Below are positions 39,598 to 48,627 of a stretch of DNA of 64,000 nucleotides, piece after piece. The notes under the pieces are model-generated. The model ran no database searches. It saw only the letters and a program-made list of their open reading frames with translations, and had not been told where the DNA came from. Position 1 is the first letter of the stretch, and each line of letters opens with the position of its first letter. This DNA comes from Mucilaginibacter gossypii (GTDB lineage Bacteria > Bacteroidota > Bacteroidia > Sphingobacteriales > Sphingobacteriaceae), in assembly GCF_900100945.1 (NCBI RefSeq), contig NZ_FNCG01000018.1:62001-126000 (forward strand). The letters run 5' to 3'. The position numbers and the translations under genes are program-made.

Positions 39598-40989
39598 ATG
39601 GATTACGATGTAATTGTTATTGGGTCTGGTCCGGGTGGCTACGTTGCTGCTATCCGCGCTTCCCAGCTTGGTTTAAAAACCGCCATTGTCGAAAAAGAAT
39701 CATTAGGCGGTATCTGTTTGAACTGGGGTTGTATCCCAACCAAGGCTTTATTAAAAAGCGCCCAGGTTTTTGAATACCTTAACCACAGTGCCGATTACGG
39801 TATTAAAATTAACGGCGCCGGCGAAGTTGATTTTGCCGCGGTTGTTAAAAGAAGCCGTAACGTTGCCGATGGCATGAGCAAAGGCGTTCAGTTTTTGATG
39901 AAGAAAAACAAGATAGATGTTCTTGTTGGCTTTGGTAAATTGAAAAGCAAAGGCGCTGTTGAAGTTAAAGCTGCCGATGGTACAGCTAAAACCTACAGTG
40001 CAAAACACATTATATTAGCAACAGGCGGGCGCTCGCGCGAGTTACCTAACCTGAAACAGGATGGTAAAAAAGTTATCGGTTACCGCCAGGCCATGGTATT
40101 ACCGCAGCAACCTAAATCAATGGTTGTAGTTGGTTCGGGTGCTATCGGTATTGAGTTTGCTTATTTTTACAACTCAATAGGTACAAAAGTTACCGTAGTT
40201 GAGTTTTTAGATAATATCGTTCCGTTAGAGGATGAGGATGTATCAAAAGGATTAAACCGCATTCTTAAAAAACAGGGCATCAACATCATGACCAGCTCCA
40301 ATGTGGAATCGGTTGATACCAGCGGCGATTTGTGCAAGGTAACTGTAAAAACAGCTACCGGCACCGAAATTCTTGAAGCCGAGATCGTTCTTTCTGCGGT
40401 AGGTATCGCCACCAACCTTGAAGGCATCGGCCTTGAAGAAAACGGTGTTAAAACCGATCGCGGCAAAGTATTGGTTGATGATTTCTATCGTACCAATGTT
40501 GAAGGCGTTTATGCCATTGGCGATATTGTTAAAGGCCAGGCCCTGGCTCACGTAGCATCTGCCGAAGGTATTATCTGCGTTGAAAAAATTGCCGGTCAAA
40601 ACCCTCACCCGCTTGATTACAACAACATTCCGGGCTGTACCTATTGCTCACCAGAAGTTGCTTCTGTTGGTTATACCGAAAAAGCAGCTAAAGAGGCTGG
40701 ATATGAAGTTAAAGTTGGTAAATTCCCATTCTCGGCATCGGGTAAGGCAAGTGCTGCCGGCGCTAAAGATGGCTTTGTAAAAGTGATATTTGATGCCAAA
40801 TACGGCGAGTTCTTAGGCGCTCACATGCTTGGCTACAACGTTACCGAAATGATTGCCGAAGTAGTTACTGCCCGCAAACTGGAAGCTACCGGCCATGAGA
40901 TCATCAAATCGGTACACCCTCACCCAACCATGAGTGAAGCTGTAATGGAAGCCGCTGCCGAAGCTTACGGCGAGTGTATCCACTTGTAG
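39598..40989 (+). CDS. lpdA: dihydrolipoyl dehydrogenase (E3)
   Basis: 463 residues. FAD site VIGSGPGGYVAAIRA, redox-active disulfide GGICLNWGCIPTKA (Cys40 and Cys45), NAD site VVVGSGAIGIEFAYF, a second FAD motif in VYAIGDI, and the C-terminal active-site HPHPTMSEAV with the His-Glu pair. It reoxidises dihydrolipoamide of pyruvate, 2-oxoglutarate and branched-chain dehydrogenases and of the glycine cleavage system. No E1 or E2 genes are adjacent. A terminator lies 65 nt downstream. Confidence 0.96.
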   Translation: MDYDVIVIGSGPGGYVAAIRASQLGLKTAIVEKESLGGICLNWGCIPTKALLKSAQVFEYLNHSADYGIKINGAGEVDFAAVVKRSRNVADGMSKGVQFLMKKNKIDVLVGFGKLKSKGAVEVKAADGTAKTYSAKHIILATGGRSRELPNLKQDGKKVIGYRQAMVLPQQPKSMVVVGSGAIGIEFAYFYNSIGTKVTVVEFLDNIVPLEDEDVSKGLNRILKKQGINIMTSSNVESVDTSGDLCKVTVKTATGTEILEAEIVLSAVGIATNLEGIGLEENGVKTDRGKVLVDDFYRTNVEGVYAIGDIVKGQALAHVASAEGIICVEKIAGQNPHPLDYNNIPGCTYCSPEVASVGYTEKAAKEAGYEVKVGKFPFSASGKASAAGAKDGFVKVIFDAKYGEFLGAHMLGYNVTEMIAEVVTARKLEATGHEIIKSVHPHPTMSEAVMEAAAEAYGECIHL

Positions 40990-40999
40990 TATTCTGGCC

Positions 41000-41035
41000 C
41001 ATGGTCGATAGACCATAGACCATGGTTGATAGTTA
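41000..41035. repeat. ACTATGG-type repeat, copy 2
   Basis: CATGGTCGATAGACCATAG and CATGGTTGATAG, permutations of the same words as at 4750-4858. Directly follows the lpdA stop codon. Confidence 0.5.
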
Positions 41036-41053
41036 TAGCTACAATAAATATTT

Positions 41054-41096
41054 AAAGCCTCAAATTAAATGCATTGCATTTGGTTTGAGGCTTTTT
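41054..41096 (+). terminator. terminator of lpdA
   Basis: Arms AAAGCCTCAAA (41054-41064) and TTTGAGGCTTT (41084-41094) are perfect; the loop can pair further (AAATGCATTGCATTT). T residues follow. Confidence 0.8.
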
Positions 41097-41179
41097 AGTT
41101 TCATACTTTATAACCACAACTTATCTTTAAAATATTATTCTAATTTAGCCCTATCAGCACATTATAAGTCACGCCCATT

Positions 41180-41224
41180 ATCTATGGACCATCGACTATG
41201 GACTATGGACTATAAACCATGAAC
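41180..41224. repeat. ACTATGG-type repeat, copy 3
   Basis: Tandem words TATGGACCATCGACTATGG, ACTATGGACTATAAACCATG immediately upstream of the MBL-fold gene. A heptamer period (GGACTAT) is visible. Confidence 0.6.
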
Positions 41225-41228
41225 TAAA

Positions 41229-42068
41229 ATGAAACTACACACCATTGATACAGGCTTTTTTAAATTAGATGGCGGCGCTATGTTTGGCGTTGTTCCTAAA
41301 ACCATCTGGAACAAAACCAATCCCGCCGATGAAAACAACCTTTGCACCTGGGCCATGCGCTGCCTGCTGGTTGAACATGAAAACAGGTTAGTATTAGTTG
41401 ATACCGGCATAGGAAACAAGCAAAGCGAAAAGTTTTTCAGCCACTATTATCTTCACGGCAACGCAAGTTTAGATAGTTCGCTGGCTTCTCTTGGTTTCCA
41501 CAGGAATGATATTACCGACGTGTTTTTAACCCACCTGCACTTTGACCATGTGGGCGGTGCCGTTGTACGCGAGGGCGAAAACCTGCTCCCTGCCTTTAAA
41601 AACGCCACCTACTGGAGTAATCCCAAACATTGGGATTGGGCAGTTAACCCTAACGAACGGGAAAAAGCTTCCTTTTTCAGAGAAAACATCATCCCTATAC
41701 AGGAAAGCGGCCAGCTAAAATTTGTTGATACCGAAGACGGCATTAACTTTATGAAAAATTTTGAGGTCCGCTTTGTATCCGGGCACACAGAATCAATGAT
41801 GCTGCCGCTTATTAATTATAAGGGGAAAAAGGTACTCTATATGGCCGATCTGCTGCCATCAATCGGGCACCTGCCTATCCCCTATATAATGGCTTATGAT
41901 ATGTTCCCGCTTCAAACGCTTACTGAAAAAAAACTATTTTTAAACGAGGCCCTTGAAAAAGAATACATACTATACTTTGAGCACGACCCGGTTAATGAAT
42001 GCTGCACTTTACAGCAAACAGAAAAAGGCATCCGGGTTAAGGATACGTTTAAACTAAGCGACCTTTAA
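41229..42068 (+). CDS. MBL-fold metallo-hydrolase
   Basis: 279 residues, no signal peptide. The motif LTHLHFDHVGG gives the complete HxHxDH metal site; further ligands are His in FVSGHTESM, Asp in LYMADLLP and His in YFEHDPVNE. Overall form (MKLHTIDTGFFKLDGGAMFGVVPK, then CLLVEHENRLVLVDTGIG) is like the lactonase-type branch that includes quorum-quenching enzymes such as AiiA and YtnP. Many members have other esterase or lactonase substrates, so the function is open. It is flanked by low-complexity repeats and has its own terminator downstream. Confidence 0.8.
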   Translation: MKLHTIDTGFFKLDGGAMFGVVPKTIWNKTNPADENNLCTWAMRCLLVEHENRLVLVDTGIGNKQSEKFFSHYYLHGNASLDSSLASLGFHRNDITDVFLTHLHFDHVGGAVVREGENLLPAFKNATYWSNPKHWDWAVNPNEREKASFFRENIIPIQESGQLKFVDTEDGINFMKNFEVRFVSGHTESMMLPLINYKGKKVLYMADLLPSIGHLPIPYIMAYDMFPLQTLTEKKLFLNEALEKEYILYFEHDPVNECCTLQQTEKGIRVKDTFKLSDL

Positions 42069-42115
42069 CCGTTGATTGGTTTTGATTTCGTTGATTTTTT
42101 AACTTGTAAAAACAC

Positions 42116-42142
42116 AAAGGCATCCCCTCGCGGGATGCCTTT
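42116..42142 (+). terminator. terminator of the MBL-fold gene
   Basis: Perfect 11-bp stem AAAGGCATCCC/GGGATGCCTTT with a 5-nt loop, followed by GTTC; A residues precede it. Confidence 0.75.
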
Positions 42143-42470
42143 GTTCATTGATCGGTTTAGGTTAAAAGCCTCGTCAATTAAATCAGTGCGATTGAATCAT
42201 AAAGCCGGATACTATCACAGCAACCTATCTTTAATCTTCAAGCTCTGATCACTATAAAAAAGGTTTAGGTATAAAGAACGTATTATCTTTGGCCGGAGGC
42301 GGCATTTAATTACCAACCTCCAACCGTTGATCTCTTCAATAAAAAGGTTTAGGATTTTGAGTTATTTTGTACTCTTCCTCAAAATCTCTCATCACAAACC
42401 TTAACCACGATGCATAATTTGAAGGGATTACATAACCAACCCGCAAATTTTTATGCAAAGGGATATTCAA
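42143..42470. other. intergenic region without a gene
   Basis: AAAAAGGTTTAGG occurs twice (about 42258-42270 and 42341-42353). Otherwise nothing defined; the region lies between two converging genes. Confidence 0.4.
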
Positions 42471-44360
42471 TTATTCGCCTTTAGTGGTGTTGCCGCCTTT
42501 GCCCTGGTTTTCGATCTGCAGTTTTTTGAGCATTTCGGTACCTATGAGGGCATCAATCATACCGCCGCTACCGCCCTCTTTGCCGCTTACCAATATCTCA
42601 GGAACCAACCTAATACCTGCAGCAGCCAAAGCTTCGGCCACACGCACTATGGCGTATTGTTCGGTACCCATGGCTTCGGTTTTTTGTTTGGTAACCTCGG
42701 CTTCTGATAAACCTATGGCTTTGATCTTGGCACCTTCGGCCATACCATTCACCTCTGTGGCGTTAGCGTCGGCTTTGGCGTTCACTGTTTTTGCTTCGGC
42801 ATCGGCTTTGGCTATCGTGATCCTTACCTCAGCATCGGCTTTGGCGTTGATGGTCTTAGCTTCTGCCTCACCTTTTGAAGCGGCAACCCTTGAAGCGGCC
42901 ATCTGGGTGTTAATCTCAACCTGGCGGGTTGATTTTACTACCTCAGGCTGCATATCGGCACCGGCACGGGCGCTTTCAAATTCTTTACGTTCAATTTGCG
43001 CGTGGCGCTGTATCTCGTAAGTAACCTTTTCCTCCTCGGCCAGTTTACGGTCGGTAAGTGTTTTCATCAGCGCTGCCGGAGGCACTATGTCACCTATCAG
43101 GGTATCCACACCAATTACGTTATAGGTTTCCAGTACGCGACCAATATGCTCACGGGCATCAGTTTGCCTTTGGATACGGTTGGCCAGGAAGCCGATCACA
43201 TCACTTTTTTGGGCCGAGTTACGGAAGTAGTTGGCAATAGTTGGCTCCAGTACCTGCGATACCAGGTTTTTCATTTTACCAAACCTTGCTATCACTTTCG
43301 GTGCTTCGTTACGTGGCACGTGGATGATCTGTGACACATCCAGGTTAAAAGTAAAACCATCGCTTGACCTTACCGTAATGGTACACAGGTTCTTATCCAG
43401 TTCGTGCGACTCGGTGCGGCTATCTGCCCAGTTTAATACGATGTTGGTTGTGGGTACAATTTCAACAGCATGGGTATAGATGTTTACCGGGTGCTTACCG
43501 GGATCGAGCGGTTCGTCCCAAACCCCTTTTTCGTTACGCTTAACAATGTTACCATGTTTGAAATTATCGCCACTGGTATCCTTGCCTTCCGGGCCCACAA
43601 AGGAGTTTACAACACCTACGTAACCGATAGGGATATAGATCATATCTACCTGCTCAACGCTCACAAACCAGGGGTTAAGGTAGTAAGTACCCGCCAGGAT
43701 CACGTCCTCCTGCAAACCTTTGCGACCGCCTGCGGTGATAAAAGCGATTGGGTCCTGGTAGTTTTTATGCCCTGCAACCGATTCGCCGGCTATCTCGCCT
43801 TTGTTCAGCGGCTCGCCATCCAAAGTGGTAATAATACCTACTTTGTTTTCGTGGATCTGGGTGATAGGCACCATCTCAATATCAAACAAAAATGTGTTGA
43901 TGCGATAACTACCCGGTGTAAGGAAAGCTGCCTGCGGGCCTTTTTGACCATTATTATCCAAAAATGCTACCGCATCCTGAAACTTATCACAATCAACCGG
44001 TTTACCCAGCACACGGCCGGTATCAAACGAGGCACCGTCTTTTGCTTTTACCAGGCCAAGCTTGTTTTGCTCAATAATGGTAAAGGGCTGCATGATAATA
44101 GTATACTGCCATGGCCACATTTTCCAATATAAGCCCGGCGCAAGGCCACGGCCCTGCATACCAGCCTCGCCTTTGGTGGCAATGATCCGACCATCGGGCA
44201 GGCGGCTGTTACCTGTAAGGGCAAACTTTTTGATCACCAACCCAATACGGTCGTCCGGAACGATAACCATGCCGCAAAACACGCGCAAAACAAATTTGTA
44301 CATCAGCAATAACACTATGACGGGTATAACCCACCACAGACTAACAATTAGATTGTCCAT
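42471..44360 (-). CDS. SPFH/Band-7 (flotillin-like) membrane protein
   Basis: 629 residues from the ATG at 44360 (MDNLIVSLWWVIPVIVLLLMYKF); the longer frame to 44417 adds an unlikely basic leader. One N-terminal transmembrane helix is followed by an extended SPFH region and then an Ala/Glu/Lys-rich helical part with near-repeats such as AKADAEAKTVNAKADA, as in flotillins and stomatins. The C-terminal part (AEALAAAGIRLVPEIL) matches the oligomerising tail. Such proteins form membrane microdomains or cages. No NfeD partner is adjacent. The repeat part explains several long open frames on the opposite strand, which are not genes. Confidence 0.8.
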   Translation of the reverse strand: MDNLIVSLWWVIPVIVLLLMYKFVLRVFCGMVIVPDDRIGLVIKKFALTGNSRLPDGRIIATKGEAGMQGRGLAPGLYWKMWPWQYTIIMQPFTIIEQNKLGLVKAKDGASFDTGRVLGKPVDCDKFQDAVAFLDNNGQKGPQAAFLTPGSYRINTFLFDIEMVPITQIHENKVGIITTLDGEPLNKGEIAGESVAGHKNYQDPIAFITAGGRKGLQEDVILAGTYYLNPWFVSVEQVDMIYIPIGYVGVVNSFVGPEGKDTSGDNFKHGNIVKRNEKGVWDEPLDPGKHPVNIYTHAVEIVPTTNIVLNWADSRTESHELDKNLCTITVRSSDGFTFNLDVSQIIHVPRNEAPKVIARFGKMKNLVSQVLEPTIANYFRNSAQKSDVIGFLANRIQRQTDAREHIGRVLETYNVIGVDTLIGDIVPPAALMKTLTDRKLAEEEKVTYEIQRHAQIERKEFESARAGADMQPEVVKSTRQVEINTQMAASRVAASKGEAEAKTINAKADAEVRITIAKADAEAKTVNAKADANATEVNGMAEGAKIKAIGLSEAEVTKQKTEAMGTEQYAIVRVAEALAAAGIRLVPEILVSGKEGGSGGMIDALIGTEMLKKLQIENQGKGGNTTKGE

Positions 44361-44646
44361 TTTTTTAAAGATTGTTTTTGATTTTTTTAACGGAACCCTT
44401 AAGGTGCGGGCCCTCACAACACTTATAGCTTACCTGGAAGAGTACCTTGGCTATATAGTGTCATTAAGACAGTTGCAATTAAGCTTTGTTACGAAAAATC
44501 TTAAAAATATTTTAAGGGCATCGTCAGATACATGTAATTAATTGATACACAGAAAGTAAATTTTATAACGCTTTTCAGGAAACATTTTACAACAGGTATA
44601 GTTAAATAAGTATCCTATTGTTTAATGCATACTTAACATTACCGCT

Positions 44647-44808
44647 ATGAGTATCCCAAAAGACATCAAAAAAGAAGGCACCAGGATAAGTCCGGCAAAA
44701 GCGGGTGGACAAAAAGCCAAAGAGATCAAAACCGAAGGCCCACTAAGTGAAAAAGATGAAGTGAAGCAAGCCGAAGAGCGCACTAATAAAGGTTTGAAGA
44801 AGAGATAG
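44647..44808 (+). CDS. small charged, probably disordered protein (53 residues)
   Basis: ATG at 44647, TAG at 44806-44808. The sequence begins MSIPKDIKKEGTRISPAKAG and is dominated by Lys, Glu, Gly and Thr with no hydrophobic core, ending in NKGLKKR. Similar short charged proteins are frequent in soil Bacteroidota and often look stress-related, but this link is from memory and unproven. Good codon-like composition and clear boundaries support a real gene. Confidence 0.5.
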   Translation: MSIPKDIKKEGTRISPAKAGGQKAKEIKTEGPLSEKDEVKQAEERTNKGLKKR

Positions 44809-44817
44809 TGTAAAATC

Positions 44818-44896
44818 AATAGACTTAAGTCGGAAGTCAAAAGATCTCTTTTTCCTCACCGCATTTCAGACTTATGACTTTAGACTAAAGACTAAG
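44818..44896. repeat. GACTTTA-type low-complexity intergenic repeat
   Basis: Permutations of one word: AGACTTAAGTCGGAAGTC, CAGACTTATGACTTTAGAC, TAAAGACTAAGCC. Similar words form the hairpin at 26271-26314. Confidence 0.5.
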
Positions 44897-44952
44897 CCTT
44901 CGCTTTCAATTTTAAAAGCAATTGTATAGTTTTATCCAAACATTTTTCTGTT

Positions 44953-45360
44953 ATGATAAAACAAGGCTTTTTATTGTTTGCTGTTGTAGTGCTTTTTATA
45001 GCATCATGTAAACCTGAAGTTTCGGTTAGGACGCTTACCGGCAAATGGAAATATATAAAAATCGAGCATCCAAATGCCAGCCCGCCCGATACCGTAAAAC
45101 AAGCCGAGCTGGATGCCAACGTACCTTATATTCAGTTTACGCCCGAAATGAAATTCCTGATTGTGTGGGGCGGCAAGTTCCTGTCGCACGGCTCTTTTAC
45201 GCTGAATGGCAGCAACATGAATGTAACCGAGAAACTCCCTGATGGCAAAACCCGCAATTTCGTTTTTTACGTTTCGGAACTAACCGACACTAAGATAGTT
45301 TTTGAAAGTACCGGCCCCGAAGGCTCAAAGGTTACAGCTTTGCGGGCAAGCAAATTTTAA
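44953..45360 (+). CDS. lipocalin-like lipoprotein
   Basis: 135 residues. Lipobox FIASC (Cys19). The mature part starts VRTLTGKWKYIKIEHP, the pattern of Bacteroidota lipocalin-like domains, where LTGxW opens an eight-strand barrel, and continues through YIQFTPEMKFLIV and GSFTLNGSNMNVTEKLPDGKTRNFVF. Ligand unknown. Confidence 0.7.
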   Translation: MIKQGFLLFAVVVLFIASCKPEVSVRTLTGKWKYIKIEHPNASPPDTVKQAELDANVPYIQFTPEMKFLIVWGGKFLSHGSFTLNGSNMNVTEKLPDGKTRNFVFYVSELTDTKIVFESTGPEGSKVTALRASKF

Positions 45361-45461
45361 GTCAGTTAATTCTTTGCATGCAGGCCACAAGGCTGTGCCT
45401 TGTGGCAGCAATTTACAAGTAATTTAAAATCAAGCTAATCCTGTAATCCTAAAATCAAGGT

Positions 45462-46685
45462 TCAATGTGCCGCAACAACATCTGTGCTTGCCTCAACCTT
45501 GTTTTTTATAAACCGCTTGCCAATAAATACAATCAGGAGTGCCAAAATTGATGAGGCTGCCATAACCGCCGCCATGGGCAGCGAGCTGTGTTGTTTTATT
45601 ATAGAGATACCGATAGATGACAAGGCCCCCACCGCCATTTGCGATGCGCCCAATATTGCAGAAGCCGAGCCCGCATTTTTAGAGAAGGGAGCAAGGGATA
45701 ATGCTGATGTATTGGGCGCGCAAATGCCAACGCAGCATAACACTCCAAATATCATCGCTATAGTACCACCTATCCCGAACCAATGATTTAATGAACCCGC
45801 CAAAAAAAATGTGGAGATAATCACCATTAAAATAAGTGATGCGCCTATCATTTGTTCGCTTTTGTATTTTTTTATCAGCACACTGTTTAGCTGACTTGAA
45901 CCAATAAACCCTACCGAAAGCCCTGCAAAGATCCAGCCGAACTGTTTTTCGCTTACTTTAAAGCCCTCAATAAACACAATGGGCGATGACGAAACATAGG
46001 CAAACAAACCCGCGAAAGCGAACGCGCCGCCTATGGCATAGGTTACAAACTGCGCATCCTTTAAAACTGTTATAAAATGCCCTATAATCGGCCCTGGCTT
46101 TAAGGAATAAGCAGGATCGGGCTGATAGCTTTCGGGGAGCCAGAATATTACGGACAGCAATATGAGCACCGCTATAATAGTTAATACCAGGAAAATGACC
46201 TGCCATTCAAAAGCCGCGGTAATATAACTGCCTACGGTAGGGGCCAGCATAGGCGAAGCACCGAGTACCAGGATCAGCAACGAAAATACTTTGGCATTAT
46301 CCTCAATCGGGAACAAATCACGCACCATGGCCATGGCGGCTACACTTGCCGCACAGCTGCCCACCGCCTGAAAAAAACGCAGTGCAATAAGCATTTCGAG
46401 CGATGAAGAGAAAAAACATCCCATTGATGACACGATGTAAAGTCCAAGCCCCCAGTATAATGGGTTTTTACGGCCAAACCTGTCGAGCAAAGGCCCATAA
46501 AGTAATTGCCCGGCGGCGATGCCAATAAAATAGCTCGATAATGACAGCGCTACCTCATCGGTACTGGTATGCAAGTACTTAGCTATGGCTTTAAAGCCCG
46601 GCAGGTACATATCGATAGAAAAAGGGCCAAGTGCCGTAAGCGAACCCAATATGAGGATCAGTACTGTATATTTTTGTTTGGTCAT
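45462..46685 (-). CDS. Bcr/CflA family multidrug efflux transporter
   Basis: 407 residues from the ATG at 46685 (MTKQKYTVLILILGSLTALGPFSIDMYLP); the longer frame starts inside the repeat at 46697. Twelve hydrophobic segments. The family mark FSIDMYLPGF in helix 1 and LLDRFGRKNPL in the first loop are present. It is a drug/H+ antiporter of the major facilitator superfamily in the inner membrane; related proteins export bicyclomycin, chloramphenicol or cysteine. No regulator is adjacent. Confidence 0.88.
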   Translation of the reverse strand: MTKQKYTVLILILGSLTALGPFSIDMYLPGFKAIAKYLHTSTDEVALSLSSYFIGIAAGQLLYGPLLDRFGRKNPLYWGLGLYIVSSMGCFFSSSLEMLIALRFFQAVGSCAASVAAMAMVRDLFPIEDNAKVFSLLILVLGASPMLAPTVGSYITAAFEWQVIFLVLTIIAVLILLSVIFWLPESYQPDPAYSLKPGPIIGHFITVLKDAQFVTYAIGGAFAFAGLFAYVSSSPIVFIEGFKVSEKQFGWIFAGLSVGFIGSSQLNSVLIKKYKSEQMIGASLILMVIISTFFLAGSLNHWFGIGGTIAMIFGVLCCVGICAPNTSALSLAPFSKNAGSASAILGASQMAVGALSSIGISIIKQHSSLPMAAVMAASSILALLIVFIGKRFIKNKVEASTDVVAAH

Positions 46686-46696
46686 ATTTATTTGGT

Positions 46697-46797
46697 CCAT
46701 GGTCAATAGGCCATGGTCGATGGTGATATTGGATTTATTGTATCTTAGTGATTTTTCAAAGTCCAGGCAATTGTCTATGGACCATCGACTATGAACT
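46697..46797. repeat. ACTATGG-type repeat, copy 4
   Basis: CCATGGTCAATAGGCCATGG near 46698-46717 and TCTATGGACCATCGACTATG near 46773-46792, with a 55-nt unrelated stretch between. It occupies the gap between the D15-type gene and the drug transporter. Confidence 0.55.
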
Positions 46798-46800
46798 CCC

Positions 46801-48015
46801 CTAAAACGCCTCGCCTAAATTAAGACTTATTGATGAAAAGTTTTTGCTCATGCCATAATCGAGGCTGATATTGGTTCCTGTTTTTTTATTGAACTTAAAA
46901 CGCAGGCCTGTGCCGGCTGCTGGGTGCCAGTACACAAAAGCATGGTTCTCGGGCTCGGTAACGGAGTTTACGTTAGCAAATACTACAAAGCCCAATAAAC
47001 CATTGCGGGTGATATCGCGGCGGTATTCAGTTTCAAAATATACCAGCCTGTCGCCCCGGTAACGGCTTTGCGGAAATCCCCTGCCCGATCGCTGATAAGG
47101 TTCCCAGCCAAGACTTGGCAGGTTAAGATAAGGTGTGCGGGGCGTAAGTGTTGTCCAGTAATAGGCCCAGAAAGCCAGCACGTTTTTAGGCCCCGAGTTG
47201 GTTAACTGCACATATTTACGCATATCGATATACAGTGACCTCCAGTCGGTATGGCTTCCAAAGGCCTTGGCATTAACCCGGTAAACTATGTTGGTATAAG
47301 CCCCGGGTAGTGGATTGATTGAGTTTTTGCGCGAATCGTATAATAAATTGAGCGTTACACCCGATGAAAACGCATCCTGATCGGCCGCAGTACCATATTT
47401 ATAACCGGTAAACTTACGCAGGTTTTGATCGCCGTTGCTTTCAATATCCATATAGTAATCCAAATTATACCCTAACCCGGCATAAAAGTATGGCTTAATC
47501 TGCTTTAACACGCTTTGATAAAAGCGGAGATAATTATAATTTATCAAAAACTTATCCGCTGGCCCCTGGTTGCCACCCAAGCCCCAGGTATATTGAGGGT
47601 AAACCATCAGCCGGGTATCACCCTGTATATTCCACTCATTATTATTAAGCCAGATATTTGACCGGATAGGCAAGCCGTACCTCCCTTTCAAATTAAAATA
47701 AGGGGTAAAAGTAAAGCTTGATAAATTAGTAGTAGCTTCATCCCCCAGATAAAACCCAGCTGTTGTTGAAGTAAACAATGCTTTTCCGCCACTCCGCCCA
47801 TCGGTTGTTGAGGTGGGAAAAACAGAAAAGTAGATCTTTTTCCGTTGAGTTGCCTGGTGCCGGGGTTGTATTTTAAAAAGCGAACGTACAATGTCAATAA
47901 CATCCCGTTGCGGTACTGAATCTTTTTTTATGCTGATGGTATCTGCAACCGGCTGCTGTGCCAGCAACATTGCCGGAATCAAACATAAAACTATTACGCA
48001 TAACCCTTTTACCAT
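46801..48015 (-). CDS. BamA/TamA-family (D15) outer-membrane protein
   Basis: 404 residues with a signal peptide (MVKGLCVIVLCLIPAMLLAQ). It lacks POTRA repeats of BamA; the sequence consists of a short N-terminal linker (SIKKDSVPQRDVIDIVRSLFKI) and a barrel rich in Tyr/Trp/Gly strands, ending LGEAF with the C-terminal Phe. GRGFPQSRYRGDRLVYFETEYRRDI carries the RGF-type loop and [VIL]RGDR-like element of the surface-antigen family. Probably a stand-alone D15 barrel of unknown role. It is the first gene on its transcript. Confidence 0.75.
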   Translation of the reverse strand: MVKGLCVIVLCLIPAMLLAQQPVADTISIKKDSVPQRDVIDIVRSLFKIQPRHQATQRKKIYFSVFPTSTTDGRSGGKALFTSTTAGFYLGDEATTNLSSFTFTPYFNLKGRYGLPIRSNIWLNNNEWNIQGDTRLMVYPQYTWGLGGNQGPADKFLINYNYLRFYQSVLKQIKPYFYAGLGYNLDYYMDIESNGDQNLRKFTGYKYGTAADQDAFSSGVTLNLLYDSRKNSINPLPGAYTNIVYRVNAKAFGSHTDWRSLYIDMRKYVQLTNSGPKNVLAFWAYYWTTLTPRTPYLNLPSLGWEPYQRSGRGFPQSRYRGDRLVYFETEYRRDITRNGLLGFVVFANVNSVTEPENHAFVYWHPAAGTGLRFKFNKKTGTNISLDYGMSKNFSSISLNLGEAF

Positions 48016-48113
48016 CGTACCTTAAACGAAAAATATTGACTTGCTGTTTGGCTGTTAATAATTTTAATAACGGAGAAAACAGGGCAATCGCTTCAATTTA
48101 GCTAAATTAATTG

Positions 48114-48154
48114 AAATAAAAAAGGCCTGTAAGCATTGAAACCTACAGGCCTTT
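48114..48154 (-). terminator. terminator of the glycine-zipper gene
   Basis: Perfect 11-bp stem AAAGGCCTGTA/TACAGGCCTTT with a 12-nt loop and a T-run on the minus strand (48120-48114 region). Confidence 0.85.
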
Positions 48155-48170
48155 ATAACAACCATTTAAA

Positions 48171-48521
48171 TTAATGATAGGTTGTTTGTTTTGTTACGGT
48201 TGTTTTGGTTGTGGTATAATGGTGATGGGGATGTGCCCTGCGCCAGGCAATGCGGGCAGCACGCTGCCTTTTCTCTTCGCGCCGGCGGGCTTCATTACCG
48301 ATAATATAACCGCCACCGGCACCAAGCGCACCGCCAACTAAAGCGCCGCCCGCACTATGCGTAATAAGGCCACCCGCAATTGCACCGCCTGCTCCACCTA
48401 TGATTGCGCCTTTGCCTTGTTTACTTATTCCCTTTTTCTGTGTGGTTTGTGCATTGGCAGTGATACTGATGGATAGCATCAGGCCAATTAAAAAGCACAT
48501 ATATATCATTAGCTTTTTCAT
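48171..48521 (-). CDS. glycine-zipper secreted or outer-membrane protein
   Basis: 116 residues. Signal peptide to about residue 25 (SITANAQ). Residues 32-75 form a glycine zipper (GAIIGGAGGAIAGGLI, GGALVGGALGAGGGYIIG), as in the YMGG/Rick_17kDa group, likely inserting in a membrane. The tail is basic and His/Thr-rich (RRAHPHHHYTTTKTTVTKQTTYH). Function unknown. Confidence 0.7.
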   Translation of the reverse strand: MKKLMIYMCFLIGLMLSISITANAQTTQKKGISKQGKGAIIGGAGGAIAGGLITHSAGGALVGGALGAGGGYIIGNEARRREEKRQRAARIAWRRAHPHHHYTTTKTTVTKQTTYH

Positions 48522-48627
48522 AATGGTATGTATTTATAAGTGTTAACATAAACACTCATGCAAATAATAGACCATTATCGAAAATAGCGGCACAAAAATT
48601 CAACAATTAAAAGTTAACCGACAATGT

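Noticed and set aside
42484..44541. Long plus-strand frames opposite the SPFH gene (for example 43470-44132)
   Set aside because: They come from the Ala/Glu/Lys-rich biased composition of the real gene on the other strand.
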